Of a DNA stretch of 58,141 bases, positions 7,747 to 15,472 are shown piece after piece. The DNA is taken from NCBI GenBank assembly GCA_026988435.1, contig JALSLH010000032.1:1-58141 (forward strand), written 5' to 3'. The stretch's first letter is position 1, and every line of letters starts with the position of its first letter. The notes below the pieces were generated by a model. The model did no database searches and was not told where the DNA came from. It saw only the letters and a list, made by a program, of their open reading frames with translations. The position numbers and the translations under genes were made by a program. This DNA is from Methylophaga sp. (GTDB lineage: Bacteria > Pseudomonadota > Gammaproteobacteria > Nitrosococcales > Methylophagaceae).

Positions 7747-8952
7747 TCATTTTTCAAATACAAAGTGCTTTTGTTCAGCTTGTTTTCTGATAGCGCCTGT
7801 TAAGGCATCACTCATGCTAGGTGCGGCGGCAACTTGTTCACGCTGTTTCTCGGCAACATAGCTCTCTCTTGATTTACTCAGCTGTGATATTTGTTGTTTG
7901 ATCGTTTTACGTTCAGTTGCCTTGGCATCAACATAGTCTTTTTTCTGTTGATCGGTCATGGTTTTCATCGGCTCAGGTAGTGATGCTTGGTCCATATCGG
8001 CTAAAGCCGCTTCGTCCACTTCACCTTCTTCCATGGCATCGACTAGATCCCAGCTTTTATTATTATAAAAAGAAGAGATTTTAGAAGCGGCTCTTTTAGC
8101 CAATAGCCCTGCTGAGATAGTGCTACTATTTTTATCTTGTTCTTGTTGACGTGATTTACTTTTTTCGCCCTCGCTTCCATAGGCGATATAGGTTTCGTTC
8201 AGCTTTATATTCAGTGCGGCAATTTCTTGATCTTGTGGTGCATCAATATGAACCACTTGGATATTACTATCAATGCTCATATAGTTGCCACCGGTGAGTA
8301 CGGCGGCAGATTGCCAACCGCTATTTATACCTTCTTGATGATCACCGGCATGAATAGTATTCACTGATATGCCGTGTTTTTTTGCCAGTTCAATGGCGCG
8401 TTGATAATTGACCGGGCCTTGGGTAAACGGTTCGTTGCCAGCAATAAAGATGGTTTTAATATTATTGTCAGAACTACTCCACTGCAAGTCATTAACCGCT
8501 GTTTTGATGGCATAACCACAATATTCTTCACCACCATTGGTTGTGAGTGAAAATAAACCTTCAGACACTTTATCTAATTCGCGAGTGAAGCTGCTAAGTT
8601 GGCGAACATAACCATCGCTTGCTGAATTACCATCATTACCATATTCAAATAAGGCGACTTCAAGAATAGGTGTGAGGCCATTTTGTTTGGCGGTTGAAAA
8701 CTCATTGACCACTTGCCAAATTTGATTGCGAGTTTGGTCGATTAGGCCATCCATACTGCCACTGGTATCAAGCAATATCGCTAATTGAATCTTGGGCTGG
8801 TGGATAGGGGCGGGTGCGATTACTTCAGTGTCGTGTGTATATTGTGGCGCTTCTCGGGCGAGCACTGAATTTGATAAAGATAATAGCAATGAATATGAAA
8901 TGGCGACGGTGAGTGTACGACGAATAAAATGATTTGATTTAATGGTTTGCAT
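7747..8952 (-). CDS. Secreted von Willebrand factor A domain protein
   Basis: 401 residues with a signal peptide (basic start, hydrophobic stretch to about residue 30, then V-L-A|R). A VWA domain follows from about residue 54 with a MIDAS site D-T-S-G-S-M-D (Asp62, Ser64, Ser66), a second threonine loop (S-L-T-T-N-G-G-E-E), then I-A-G-N-E-P-F. The last 130 residues are charged and coiled-coil-like. Export with a metal-dependent adhesion site suggests a protein-binding role in the periplasm or envelope. The ATG at 8952 is set by AGGAGAT five bases upstream; the ATG at 8997 lacks a ribosome site. It stands alone, so no partner is indicated. Confidence 0.8.
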   Translation of the reverse strand: MQTIKSNHFIRRTLTVAISYSLLLSLSNSVLAREAPQYTHDTEVIAPAPIHQPKIQLAILLDTSGSMDGLIDQTRNQIWQVVNEFSTAKQNGLTPILEVALFEYGNDGNSASDGYVRQLSSFTRELDKVSEGLFSLTTNGGEEYCGYAIKTAVNDLQWSSSDNNIKTIFIAGNEPFTQGPVNYQRAIELAKKHGISVNTIHAGDHQEGINSGWQSAAVLTGGNYMSIDSNIQVVHIDAPQDQEIAALNIKLNETYIAYGSEGEKSKSRQQEQDKNSSTISAGLLAKRAASKISSFYNNKSWDLVDAMEEGEVDEAALADMDQASLPEPMKTMTDQQKKDYVDAKATERKTIKQQISQLSKSRESYVAEKQREQVAAAPSMSDALTGAIRKQAEQKHFVFEK

Positions 8953-9066
8953 GGTGGATCTCCTGTGGTTTAAATAACTTAGGAGTAGCTTACGCAATAG
9001 CCAAGCAAACTATTAGACACAAAAAGGTAAATAATCGATGGCAATTATTTACATTAAATTTACATA

Positions 9067-9252
9067 TATACCCATAGTCATTCAAGCTGCGGTTTTTATA
9101 CTCCGTCATCCTCGAGATCTTTTATCGGGGATCTATTTCATAAACTAGAGATTCCGGCTAAAAACCTGCCGGAATGACGACGAGGAATGCTTGTGGAGTG
9201 ACGGAGAAATTTGCAGATTGAAGTATCACAGATATATACCCGTGATCACCGC
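9067..9252. repeat. MITE-like element 3 plus an abutting partial tip
   Basis: The left tip TATACCCATAGTCATTCAAG, CTGC (9067-9090) and right tip GCAGATTGAAGTATCACAG, ATATA (9213-9236) enclose about 120 bp. Nested inside are ACTCCGTCA/TGACGGAG arms and an inner GATTCCGGC/GCCGGAATGAC hairpin. A further tip TATACCCGTGATCACC starts immediately at 9235. It occupies most of the 441-bp gap between the VWA gene and lexA. The gap otherwise holds only the lexA promoter and leader. Confidence 0.65.
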
Positions 9253-9321
9253 TATGCGGTATGAGGCCGGATGGTTAATAAACTGAAAAAGACCATGCAC
9301 CAAGGGCTAACAAAAAAACAG

Positions 9322-9350
9322 TTGACCTCTGGCTTTGGTTTCTCTATATT
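9322..9350 (+). promoter_or_regulatory. Predicted sigma-70 promoter of the lexA cassette
   Basis: TTGACC (9322-9327) and TATATT (9345-9350) are separated by exactly 17 bases, 44 bases ahead of the lexA ATG. No CTGT-N8-ACAG box and no GAAC-N4-GTTC box overlaps it, so if LexA represses itself its operator is of another type. Confidence 0.6.
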
Positions 9351-9393
9351 TTCTTCTCAATATGTTCTCATTAAAGGTGCAAGGGGAAATTAC

Positions 9394-10002
9394 ATGCTTA
9401 CAGATCGGCAACAAGATACTTATAACTTCATTGTTGAATACTTCGAAGAACATGATCGTGCTCCGCTTCTATCTGAGGTGGCTCATGGCATTGGCCTGTC
9501 ATCACAAGGCTCAGTTCATAATTATATTCAAGCATTAGTTAATGAAGGTTTGCTTGAACGCATTATTGGGCGATCACGCGGTTTGAGATTAGTGGAGCAG
9601 GGCGTGGATTTAGAAACGGTATCGGTCGTATTACCTGTTATGGGAAAAGTGGCTGCGGGCCGGTTAATTGAAGCGGTGGCGGATGAATCGGAAATCGATT
9701 TGGGTGAAATGTTTTCAGGGAAAGATCGTTTTGTTTTAAAGGTAAATGGTGATTCGATGATCGACAAATCAATTATGGATGGTGATTATGTTGTCATTCA
9801 GTCGCAACAAACAGCCCTTCATGGCGATATCGTTGTGGCGTTAGTAGATGGCTATGATGCAACATTAAAAACACTGTTACTCAATGATAATGAAACGGTT
9901 ACCTTAATGCCGGCTAATGCTAATTATGAACCTATTACACTAGATGCTAAACGAGTAGCAATTCAAGGTGTGGTGGTTGGCCAACTTCGTACCTATCCTT
10001 AG
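9394..10002 (+). CDS. lexA: LexA-type SOS repressor
   Basis: 202 residues, the LexA length. An N-terminal winged helix-turn-helix (about 1-68) is followed by an S24 autoproteolysis domain. The self-cleavage bond is Ala88-Gly89 in V-A-A-G-R, with nucleophile Ser121 in G-D-S-M and the general base Lys159 in A-T-L-K. The DNA-reading segment L-S-S-Q-G-S-V-H-N-Y-I differs clearly from the E. coli R-S-P-N-A-A-E-E-H form, so a different operator is expected. The ATG at 9394 is set by AAGGGGAA six bases upstream; the in-frame ATG at 9271 would precede the promoter. It heads a three-gene damage-tolerance cassette. It might be the main LexA or a second, cassette-specific one. Confidence 0.9.
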   Translation: MLTDRQQDTYNFIVEYFEEHDRAPLLSEVAHGIGLSSQGSVHNYIQALVNEGLLERIIGRSRGLRLVEQGVDLETVSVVLPVMGKVAAGRLIEAVADESEIDLGEMFSGKDRFVLKVNGDSMIDKSIMDGDYVVIQSQQTALHGDIVVALVDGYDATLKTLLLNDNETVTLMPANANYEPITLDAKRVAIQGVVVGQLRTYP

Positions 10003-10005
10003 TTT

Positions 10006-11241
10006 GTGAGCCAAATGGAACAATGCTGGCCAAAAGTCATTATCTTGGTCGATATGAATTGTTTTTTCGCTGCAATTGAACAACAAGATAATCCATTTTG
10101 GCGTAATAGACCTGTAGCTGTTACCAATGGTATTCAAGGCTCAACGATCATCACATCGAGCTATGAGGCCAGAAGTTATGGTGTTAAGACTGGAATGCGC
10201 TTAAAAGAAGCTCGACAGCTCTGCCCTGAACTTATTCAAGCCCCTTCACGGCCTTATCGTTATGCTGAAATATCTACCAATATTATGGCTGCGCTACAGG
10301 GTATTACTCCTGATTTAGAAGTTTATTCAGTTGATGAAGCTTTTCTTGATGTAACAAATTGCCAGTCACTCTTTGGGACACCATTAGAGATTGCCAAATT
10401 AGTTAAAAAGACAGTTAGTGATGTATCTGGTTTAAGCTGTTCAGTCGGGGTGAGTGGCGATAAAACAACGGCTAAATATGCTGCTAAATTTGATAAGCCT
10501 GATGGGCTTACCCAAATATTGCCGTGGCAAGCTGAACAAATACTCTCTCCACTTCATGTTACTGAAATTAGTGGTATCAACACAGGTATTGCAGCATTCT
10601 TAAAAGACTATGGTGTTATTAATTGTGGTGATATGAAGAATATACCGATCAGTGTTCTGGCAAAGCGCTTCGGTAATGTTGGTCGACGCATCTGGCTAAT
10701 GGCACAAGGCAAAGACCCAGAACCTGTTCAAACGAAAGTAAAGCTTCCCAAAACAATCGGTCATGGCAAGGTGATGCCGCCGCAAACAAAAGATCTCACA
10801 ACGATTCTCACTTATCTTCAGCATATGAGTGAAAAGGTGGTGGCTAGATTAAGAAAGCACCACTATAAAGCGAGTCATTTTTATTTGGGTCTTAAGACCG
10901 AGCAGGGCTGGCTACATAGCAAAGTTAAACTAGCGAATGCTATTGATGATGGACATGTATTATTTGCTAAGTGTAGGCAGTTTATTCTGAATAACTGGCA
11001 AGGCGAAGGTGTTTGGCAAGTGCAAGTTACCGCTTTAAATCCTCACACTGAACAGCAGATAAGTTTATTTGAAGAATCTCGACATGATAATAGACGAGAG
11101 CAACTTAATAATGCGGTTGATAAGATCAATCAGCGTTATGGTGAATTTACTGTTGCACCTTCACGATTAATAGATCGCTCAACAATGCCTAATGTTATTG
11201 CACCTGCGTGGAAGCCGTTTGGGCATCGAAAAACAATATAA
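10006..11241 (+). CDS. Y-family translesion DNA polymerase (DinB/DinP-like)
   Basis: 411 residues. The catalytic palm carries L-V-D-M-N-C-F-F-A-A-I-E (metal Asp16, steric-gate region Phe20-Phe21) and Y-S-V-D-E-A-F (Ser-x-Asp-Glu at about 108-111). S-V-G-V-S-G-D-K-T-T-A-K-Y-A-A-K and a helix-hairpin-helix stretch follow, then a little-finger domain. Near the C-terminus Q-I-S-L-F (about 351-355) is a canonical beta-clamp binding motif. The C-terminal M-P-N-V-I-A-P-A-W-K-P-F tail resembles UmuC/ImuB-type more than DinB of E. coli. The gene starts three bases after the lexA stop (GTG 10006, or ATG 10015) with no strong ribosome site, so translation is probably coupled. It would copy damaged DNA after LexA cleavage. 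Confidence 0.85.
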   Translation: MSQMEQCWPKVIILVDMNCFFAAIEQQDNPFWRNRPVAVTNGIQGSTIITSSYEARSYGVKTGMRLKEARQLCPELIQAPSRPYRYAEISTNIMAALQGITPDLEVYSVDEAFLDVTNCQSLFGTPLEIAKLVKKTVSDVSGLSCSVGVSGDKTTAKYAAKFDKPDGLTQILPWQAEQILSPLHVTEISGINTGIAAFLKDYGVINCGDMKNIPISVLAKRFGNVGRRIWLMAQGKDPEPVQTKVKLPKTIGHGKVMPPQTKDLTTILTYLQHMSEKVVARLRKHHYKASHFYLGLKTEQGWLHSKVKLANAIDDGHVLFAKCRQFILNNWQGEGVWQVQVTALNPHTEQQISLFEESRHDNRREQLNNAVDKINQRYGEFTVAPSRLIDRSTMPNVIAPAWKPFGHRKTI

Positions 11242-11256
11242 TGAGACTTTTTCACA

Positions 11257-11685
11257 ATGTGTGATGGTGTCTACTTTGAATATCAGGGTAATATTCTTCG
11301 CATGTATTTTCCTAACTCGAAAGCAATGCTACCTGTGCAAAAGAAAGACGGTAGTTTAATCCTAATGCCATGGGGTAGAAGACAGAAACAATCAGGATTA
11401 TTGCCAATGGGCGGCTGGGCACGACTAGATTCAATTTATAGCGGGCGGTGGGATAAATATTTCCCTAAGCCACTCAAAATACCTGCCCTTAGTTTTATGG
11501 AAAAAGACTTTGAAGGTCAAAGTCATTGGTATGATTTAAATAAAGGCCAATACTTGCAAGGGTTGTTAGCTAGAGAAAACAATGAGCAACGTATTTATAT
11601 TGTTACCATTGAACCTGAACTTGAAGATGCCAATATTCACAGCAGATGGCCGCGTGTAATTCAAAATGGAGAGCAGTCTAAGTGA
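11257..11685 (+). CDS. Compact SRAP/YedK-like protein (putative abasic-site crosslinker)
   Basis: 142 residues beginning M-C-D-G. HMCES/YedK (SRAP) proteins have Cys2, exposed after Met removal, which forms a thiazolidine crosslink to abasic sites in single-stranded DNA. By eye, three landmarks can be placed: Cys2, Glu82 in S-F-M-E-K (YedK G-F-Y-E-W) and His128 in N-I-H-S-R-W-P (YedK I-H-D-R-M-P). The SRAP asparagine loop appears as W-A-R-L-D-S-I, with Trp54 where Asn is expected. It is much shorter than YedK (about 220). It lies 15 bases after the polymerase gene and is closed by a terminator, so it belongs to the lexA cassette. The last codons overlap a half-copy of the TATACCC repeat. The SRAP assignment is inference. 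Confidence 0.6.
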   Translation: MCDGVYFEYQGNILRMYFPNSKAMLPVQKKDGSLILMPWGRRQKQSGLLPMGGWARLDSIYSGRWDKYFPKPLKIPALSFMEKDFEGQSHWYDLNKGQYLQGLLARENNEQRIYIVTIEPELEDANIHSRWPRVIQNGEQSK

Positions 11686-11702
11686 AGTAGCATGGGTATA
11701 TA
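11681..11702 (+). repeat. Half-copy of the TATACCC repeat family
   Basis: AGTGAAGTAGCATGGGTATA matches one tip of the inverted-repeat family (GAAG-TAACATGGGTATA in element 1). It contains the TGA stop codon of the SRAP-like gene. No opposite tip follows; the terminator begins four bases later. Confidence 0.5.
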
Positions 11703-11705
11703 AAT

Positions 11706-11741
11706 AAAAAGCCCCAGCACTTTTCAGTACTGGGGCTTTTT
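11706..11741. terminator. Bidirectional intrinsic terminator after the lexA cassette
   Basis: AAAAAGCCCCAG...CTGGGGCTTTTT forms a strong stem closed by a short ACT/AGT extension and a TTTC-containing loop, with A-tract and T-tract on either side. It can end both the lexA cassette and tRNA-Asn transcripts, which converge here. Confidence 0.9.
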
Positions 11742-11749
11742 GAATCTGT

Positions 11750-11825
11750 TGGCTCCTCGACCTGGACTCGAACCAGGGACCTGCGGATTAACAGTCCGAT
11801 GCTCTACCAACTGAGCTATCGAGGA
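11750..11825 (-). tRNA. tRNA-Asn (GTT)
   Basis: A 76-base cloverleaf on the minus strand. The acceptor arms TCCTCGA and TCGAGGA pair fully, the anticodon loop reads CTGTTAA (anticodon GTT), the T-arm has GGTTCGAGTCC and the 3' CCA is encoded. A good promoter lies just upstream and a bidirectional terminator follows. Confidence 0.97.
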
Positions 11826-11839
11826 ACAGAAAGATGGCT

Positions 11840-11868
11840 ATGATAGAGATTTGACCTTATTTGGTCAA
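11840..11868 (-). promoter_or_regulatory. Predicted promoter of tRNA-Asn
   Basis: Read on the minus strand, TTGACC and TATCAT are separated by 17 bases, and the expected start point is about seven bases before the tRNA. The -35 hexamer is one arm of a TTGACC/GGTCAA inverted repeat (11851-11868) between the tRNA and aspC. Confidence 0.65.
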
Positions 11869-11883
11869 GCTTTATCCTCTAAT

Positions 11884-13068
11884 TTATGAAATAAAATCTG
11901 CAATGCGGTCTAATGCATTTTCAAGGTTTTCTTCACTGGTCGCGATTGATAGGCGAATATAATTTTTCATTCCAAACGCCGTGCCCGGAATAATCGCCAC
12001 ACCTTTATCAACTAATAGGGCTTCAGCGAAATCAAGATCATCATTTAGCTTAGGCATTCGCGCTAAGATCTTAGATATATCGGGGAACACATAGAATGTA
12101 CCATCACTGTGAAGCGATTCCATACCATCCATTGCATTCAGTCTTTTGACTACCATATCGTGGCGTTTCTTAAATTCAGCGAGCATGGTTTGAATACATT
12201 GTTGATCGCCATTTAATGCTTCTACCGCTGCCGCTTGCGAAACCGATGCGGGGTTTGATGTGCTTTGACCTTGAATTTTTTTCATTGCCGCGATTAATTT
12301 AGCGGGGCCTGCGGCATAACCAATGCGCCAACCTGTCATGGCATAGGCTTTTGATACGCCATTTAATACCATAGTGCGATCATATAAATCAGGGCAGGCA
12401 GTCACGATATTATGAAAGCCACCCTCAGCCCATAAAATATGTTCATACATATCATCGGTGGCGATTAAGATATTGGGATATTTGCGTAATACTTCACCTA
12501 GTGCGGCAAGTTCTGCTTCTGTATAAGCCATGCCTGATGGATTAGACGGGCTATTAATCACAAAAAGACGTGTTTTATCGGTGATGGCGGCTTCAAGTTG
12601 CTCAGCTGTGATTTTAAAACGCTGATCTTGACCTGCTTCGATAATCACCGGTGTGCCGTTAGCTAATAGCACCATATCTGGGTAAGAAACCCAATATGGA
12701 GCAGGAATAATGACTTCGTCACCTTCATCTAGCAGTGCTTGAGTTAGATTGAAGAAGCTTTGTTTTCCACCCACTGAAACGAGGATCTGATTCATTTCGT
12801 ATTCAAGGCCATTATCACGTGATAATTTATCAATAACAGCTTGTTTCAATACAACAGTGCCATCAACTGCGGTGTATTTGGTATCGCCATTATTAATAGC
12901 GGTAATGGCGGCTTGTTTAATATGCTCTGGCGTATCAAAATCAGGTTCGCCTACACCGAGGGCAATAATGCTTTTGCCTGCCGCTTTCATTTCGGCAGCA
13001 CGAGCAGTAATTGCGAGAGTAGGGGAAGGTTTAATGCTTTGAACGCGTTGTGAAAGAGTGATGTCCAC
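11884..13068 (-). CDS. Class I pyridoxal-phosphate aminotransferase (aspartate aminotransferase type)
   Basis: 394 residues, the length of class I aminotransferases that interconvert aspartate and 2-oxoglutarate with oxaloacetate and glutamate. Motifs are V-G-G-K-Q-S (cofactor phosphate region), N-S-P-S-N-P-S-G-M (substrate carboxylate and PLP-contacting Asn) and S-K-A-Y-A-M-T-G-W-R-I-G-Y, whose lysine forms the internal aldimine. A conserved arginine near the C-terminus (Y-I-R-L-S) binds the substrate carboxylate. The N-terminus L-S-x-R-V-Q-S-I-K-P-S-P-T is that of the bacterial aspC/prephenate-transaminase-capable group. It starts at GTG 13068 with AAGGAAA upstream, divergent from uvrB. Confidence 0.9.
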   Translation of the reverse strand: MDITLSQRVQSIKPSPTLAITARAAEMKAAGKSIIALGVGEPDFDTPEHIKQAAITAINNGDTKYTAVDGTVVLKQAVIDKLSRDNGLEYEMNQILVSVGGKQSFFNLTQALLDEGDEVIIPAPYWVSYPDMVLLANGTPVIIEAGQDQRFKITAEQLEAAITDKTRLFVINSPSNPSGMAYTEAELAALGEVLRKYPNILIATDDMYEHILWAEGGFHNIVTACPDLYDRTMVLNGVSKAYAMTGWRIGYAAGPAKLIAAMKKIQGQSTSNPASVSQAAAVEALNGDQQCIQTMLAEFKKRHDMVVKRLNAMDGMESLHSDGTFYVFPDISKILARMPKLNDDLDFAEALLVDKGVAIIPGTAFGMKNYIRLSIATSEENLENALDRIADFIS

Positions 13069-13149
13069 GTTGTTTCCTTATTACAGATAAGTTATTAAAT
13101 TAATCGTATGTCGGTTAATATACGCCAATCATAAAAAATGCAGAAGAGT

Positions 13150-15153
13150 ATGACCAAACAATTTGAACTGATCAGCGACTTTGAACCGGCAGGCGATCAA
13201 CCCACTGCGATTAAAGCCTTAGTTGAAGGCCTAGAAAATGGTGAGATGTGGCAGACATTATTGGGCGTGACGGGCTCGGGTAAAACCTTCACTATCGCCA
13301 ATGTTGCGCAACAATTACAACGGCCGATGATGGTGATGGCGCCGAATAAAACACTTGCAGCGCAGTTATATAGTGAGATGAAAGATTTTTTCCCCAATAA
13401 TTCGGTGGAATATTTCGTTTCTTACTACGATTATTATCAACCCGAAGCTTATGTGCCATCGTCGGATACCTTTATCGATAAAGATGCGTCAGTGAATGAG
13501 CAAATCGAACAAATGCGCCTTTCTGCTACTAAAGCGATGTTAGAACGACGCGATGCAATTATTGTATCGAGCGTGTCGTGTATTTATGGTTTGGGTGATA
13601 AAGATTCTTATCTTGAGATGGTGTTACATCTAGTCGTCGGCAATACGATTAACCAGCGCGATATGTTAAAGCGGCTAACTGAACTGCAATATAAACGTAA
13701 TGATGTCGAGCTACATCGTGGTACGTATCGTGTGCGCGGTGAAGTGATTGATATTTTCCCTGCTGAATCTGAGCGTGATGCAGTGCGGGTGGAATTATTT
13801 GATGATGAGATTGAGCAGATCCGTTATTTTGATCCGCTTACCGGTGAAATTATTCAGCGTGTTAGCCGGATTACTATTTATCCTAAAACGCATTATGTTA
13901 CCCCGCGCGATCAGTTGTTGTCAGCGGTAGATAAAATTAAAGAAGAGCTACGATTGCGGCTAAAAATGCTCAATGATGATAACAAATTAGTAGAAGCACA
14001 ACGCTTAGAACAACGTACACGATTTGATATCGAAATGATTATGGAATTAGGTTATTGCAATGGCATAGAAAACTATTCCCGTCACTTATCTGATCGCGGT
14101 GAAGGCGAGGCGCCACCGACCTTATTTGATTATTTACCTGATGATGCCATTTTAGTATTAGATGAAAGCCATGTCATGGTGCCACAAATTGGCGCAATGT
14201 ATAAAGGTGATCGCTCACGCAAAGAAACCTTGGTCAATTACGGTTTTCGATTGCCTTCTGCTTTAGATAATCGGCCACTTAAATTTGAAGAATGGGAAAA
14301 ACTGGCACCACAAACTATTTTTGTTTCAGCTACGCCAGCCCAATATGAAGCCGATCATTCAAGTAATATTGTTGAGCAAGTAGTTCGCCCAACGGGATTA
14401 ATCGATCCAGAGATTGAAATCCGACCTGTAGCGACACAGGTGGATGATTTACTTTCCGAAGTAAATAAACGCTCAGTTATTAATGAACGGGTATTGGTCA
14501 CAACATTAACCAAACGCATGTCAGAAGATTTAACCGATTATTTAGCGGAACATGGCGTGAAAGTACGCTATTTACATTCTGATATTGATACCGTCGAGAG
14601 AATGGAGATTTTGCGTGATTTACGCTTAGGCGTCTTTGATGTATTGATCGGCATTAACTTATTACGTGAAGGATTAGATATTCCCGAAGTGTCGCTGGTG
14701 GCTATTTTAGATGCTGATAAAGAGGGTTTTTTACGATCAGAACGTTCATTGATTCAAACTATAGGCCGCGCCGCGCGAAATTTGAATGGTCGAGCTATTC
14801 TTTACGCCGATAAGATCACTGGTTCAATGCAGCGAGCAATAGCCGAAACAGATCGCCGTCGTGAAAAACAACAAGCGTATAACAAAGAGCATGGCATCAC
14901 GCCGACAGGTATTAAAAAAGCCATTCGTGATAGTTTAGATGATAAACAAGAGCAAGCCCAAAATGATAGAAAATACATTAATCAAGTAGCCGAAGAAAAG
15001 GCTAAATATGCAGCGCTATCGCCAAAACAACTCGCTAAACGATTGCAACAAATGGAAAATGCCATGTATCGTCATGCACAGAACCTAGAATTTGAAGAAG
15101 CTGGGAAAATGCGTGATGAGATGGAACGTGTTCGAGCTCTCACATTAAAATAG
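13150..15153 (+). CDS. uvrB: Excinuclease ABC subunit B
   Basis: 667 residues, close to E. coli UvrB (673), the damage-verifying helicase-like subunit of nucleotide excision repair. Walker A is G-V-T-G-S-G-K-T-F. The beta-hairpin that locks the lesion reads [12 protein letters not shown]. Helicase motifs include D-E-S-H (II), S-A-T-P-A (III), [11 protein letters not shown] (V) and Q-T-I-G-R-A-A-R-N (VI). A C-terminal UVR motif for UvrC binding is present ([13 protein letters not shown]). The ATG at 13150 gives the family start M-T-K-x-F-x-L; the ATG at 13138 adds four residues. In most gammaproteobacteria uvrB belongs to the SOS regulon, but no LexA box of E. coli type is visible here. Confidence 0.97.
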   Translation: MTKQFELISDFEPAGDQPTAIKALVEGLENGEMWQTLLGVTGSGKTFTIANVAQQLQRPMMVMAPNKTLAAQLYSEMKDFFPNNSVEYFVSYYDYYQPEAYVPSSDTFIDKDASVNEQIEQMRLSATKAMLERRDAIIVSSVSCIYGLGDKDSYLEMVLHLVVGNTINQRDMLKRLTELQYKRNDVELHRGTYRVRGEVIDIFPAESERDAVRVELFDDEIEQIRYFDPLTGEIIQRVSRITIYPKTHYVTPRDQLLSAVDKIKEELRLRLKMLNDDNKLVEAQRLEQRTRFDIEMIMELGYCNGIENYSRHLSDRGEGEAPPTLFDYLPDDAILVLDESHVMVPQIGAMYKGDRSRKETLVNYGFRLPSALDNRPLKFEEWEKLAPQTIFVSATPAQYEADHSSNIVEQVVRPTGLIDPEIEIRPVATQVDDLLSEVNKRSVINERVLVTTLTKRMSEDLTDYLAEHGVKVRYLHSDIDTVERMEILRDLRLGVFDVLIGINLLREGLDIPEVSLVAILDADKEGFLRSERSLIQTIGRAARNLNGRAILYADKITGSMQRAIAETDRRREKQQAYNKEHGITPTGIKKAIRDSLDDKQEQAQNDRKYINQVAEEKAKYAALSPKQLAKRLQQMENAMYRHAQNLEFEEAGKMRDEMERVRALTLK

Positions 15154-15186
15154 TAAACTGAAAGTGTATTTATAAAAGGAAAGATT

Positions 15187-15447
15187 ATGACACCATTACG
15201 ACTGGCGATACTAAGCGTCATTATAGGTCTTCTTCCAATAATTCCAGCGATATTAGCTGGTATTATGGCTTCAATCTGTGGCTGTGAAATCTCCGATGCG
15301 GGTGTTACTGGAAAGTGTATCTTTTTTGGTAAAGATATAAGCCGCACACTCTATTCAATGACTGTATACGCTTGGTTTGGCATGATTACCGTGCCTCTTG
15401 CATTCATGGGGCTAGTGGCTAGTGGAATATGGGCTCTTCTTAAGTGA
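15187..15447 (+). CDS. Small two-span membrane protein, unknown
   Basis: 86 residues with two hydrophobic segments (about 8-30 and 62-84) flanking a short loop with cysteines at about 31, 33 and 44. AAAGGAAAG is placed well before the ATG. It follows uvrB by 33 bases in the same direction and may share its transcript. I recognise no family. Confidence 0.6.
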   Translation: MTPLRLAILSVIIGLLPIIPAILAGIMASICGCEISDAGVTGKCIFFGKDISRTLYSMTVYAWFGMITVPLAFMGLVASGIWALLK

Positions 15448-15472
15448 TGTTCAGCACTTAAATTATCGGGCA

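Noticed and set aside
11750-11825. tRNA-Asn as an integration site for the lexA cassette
   Set aside because: No integrase and no duplicated tRNA 3' end was found near the cassette.
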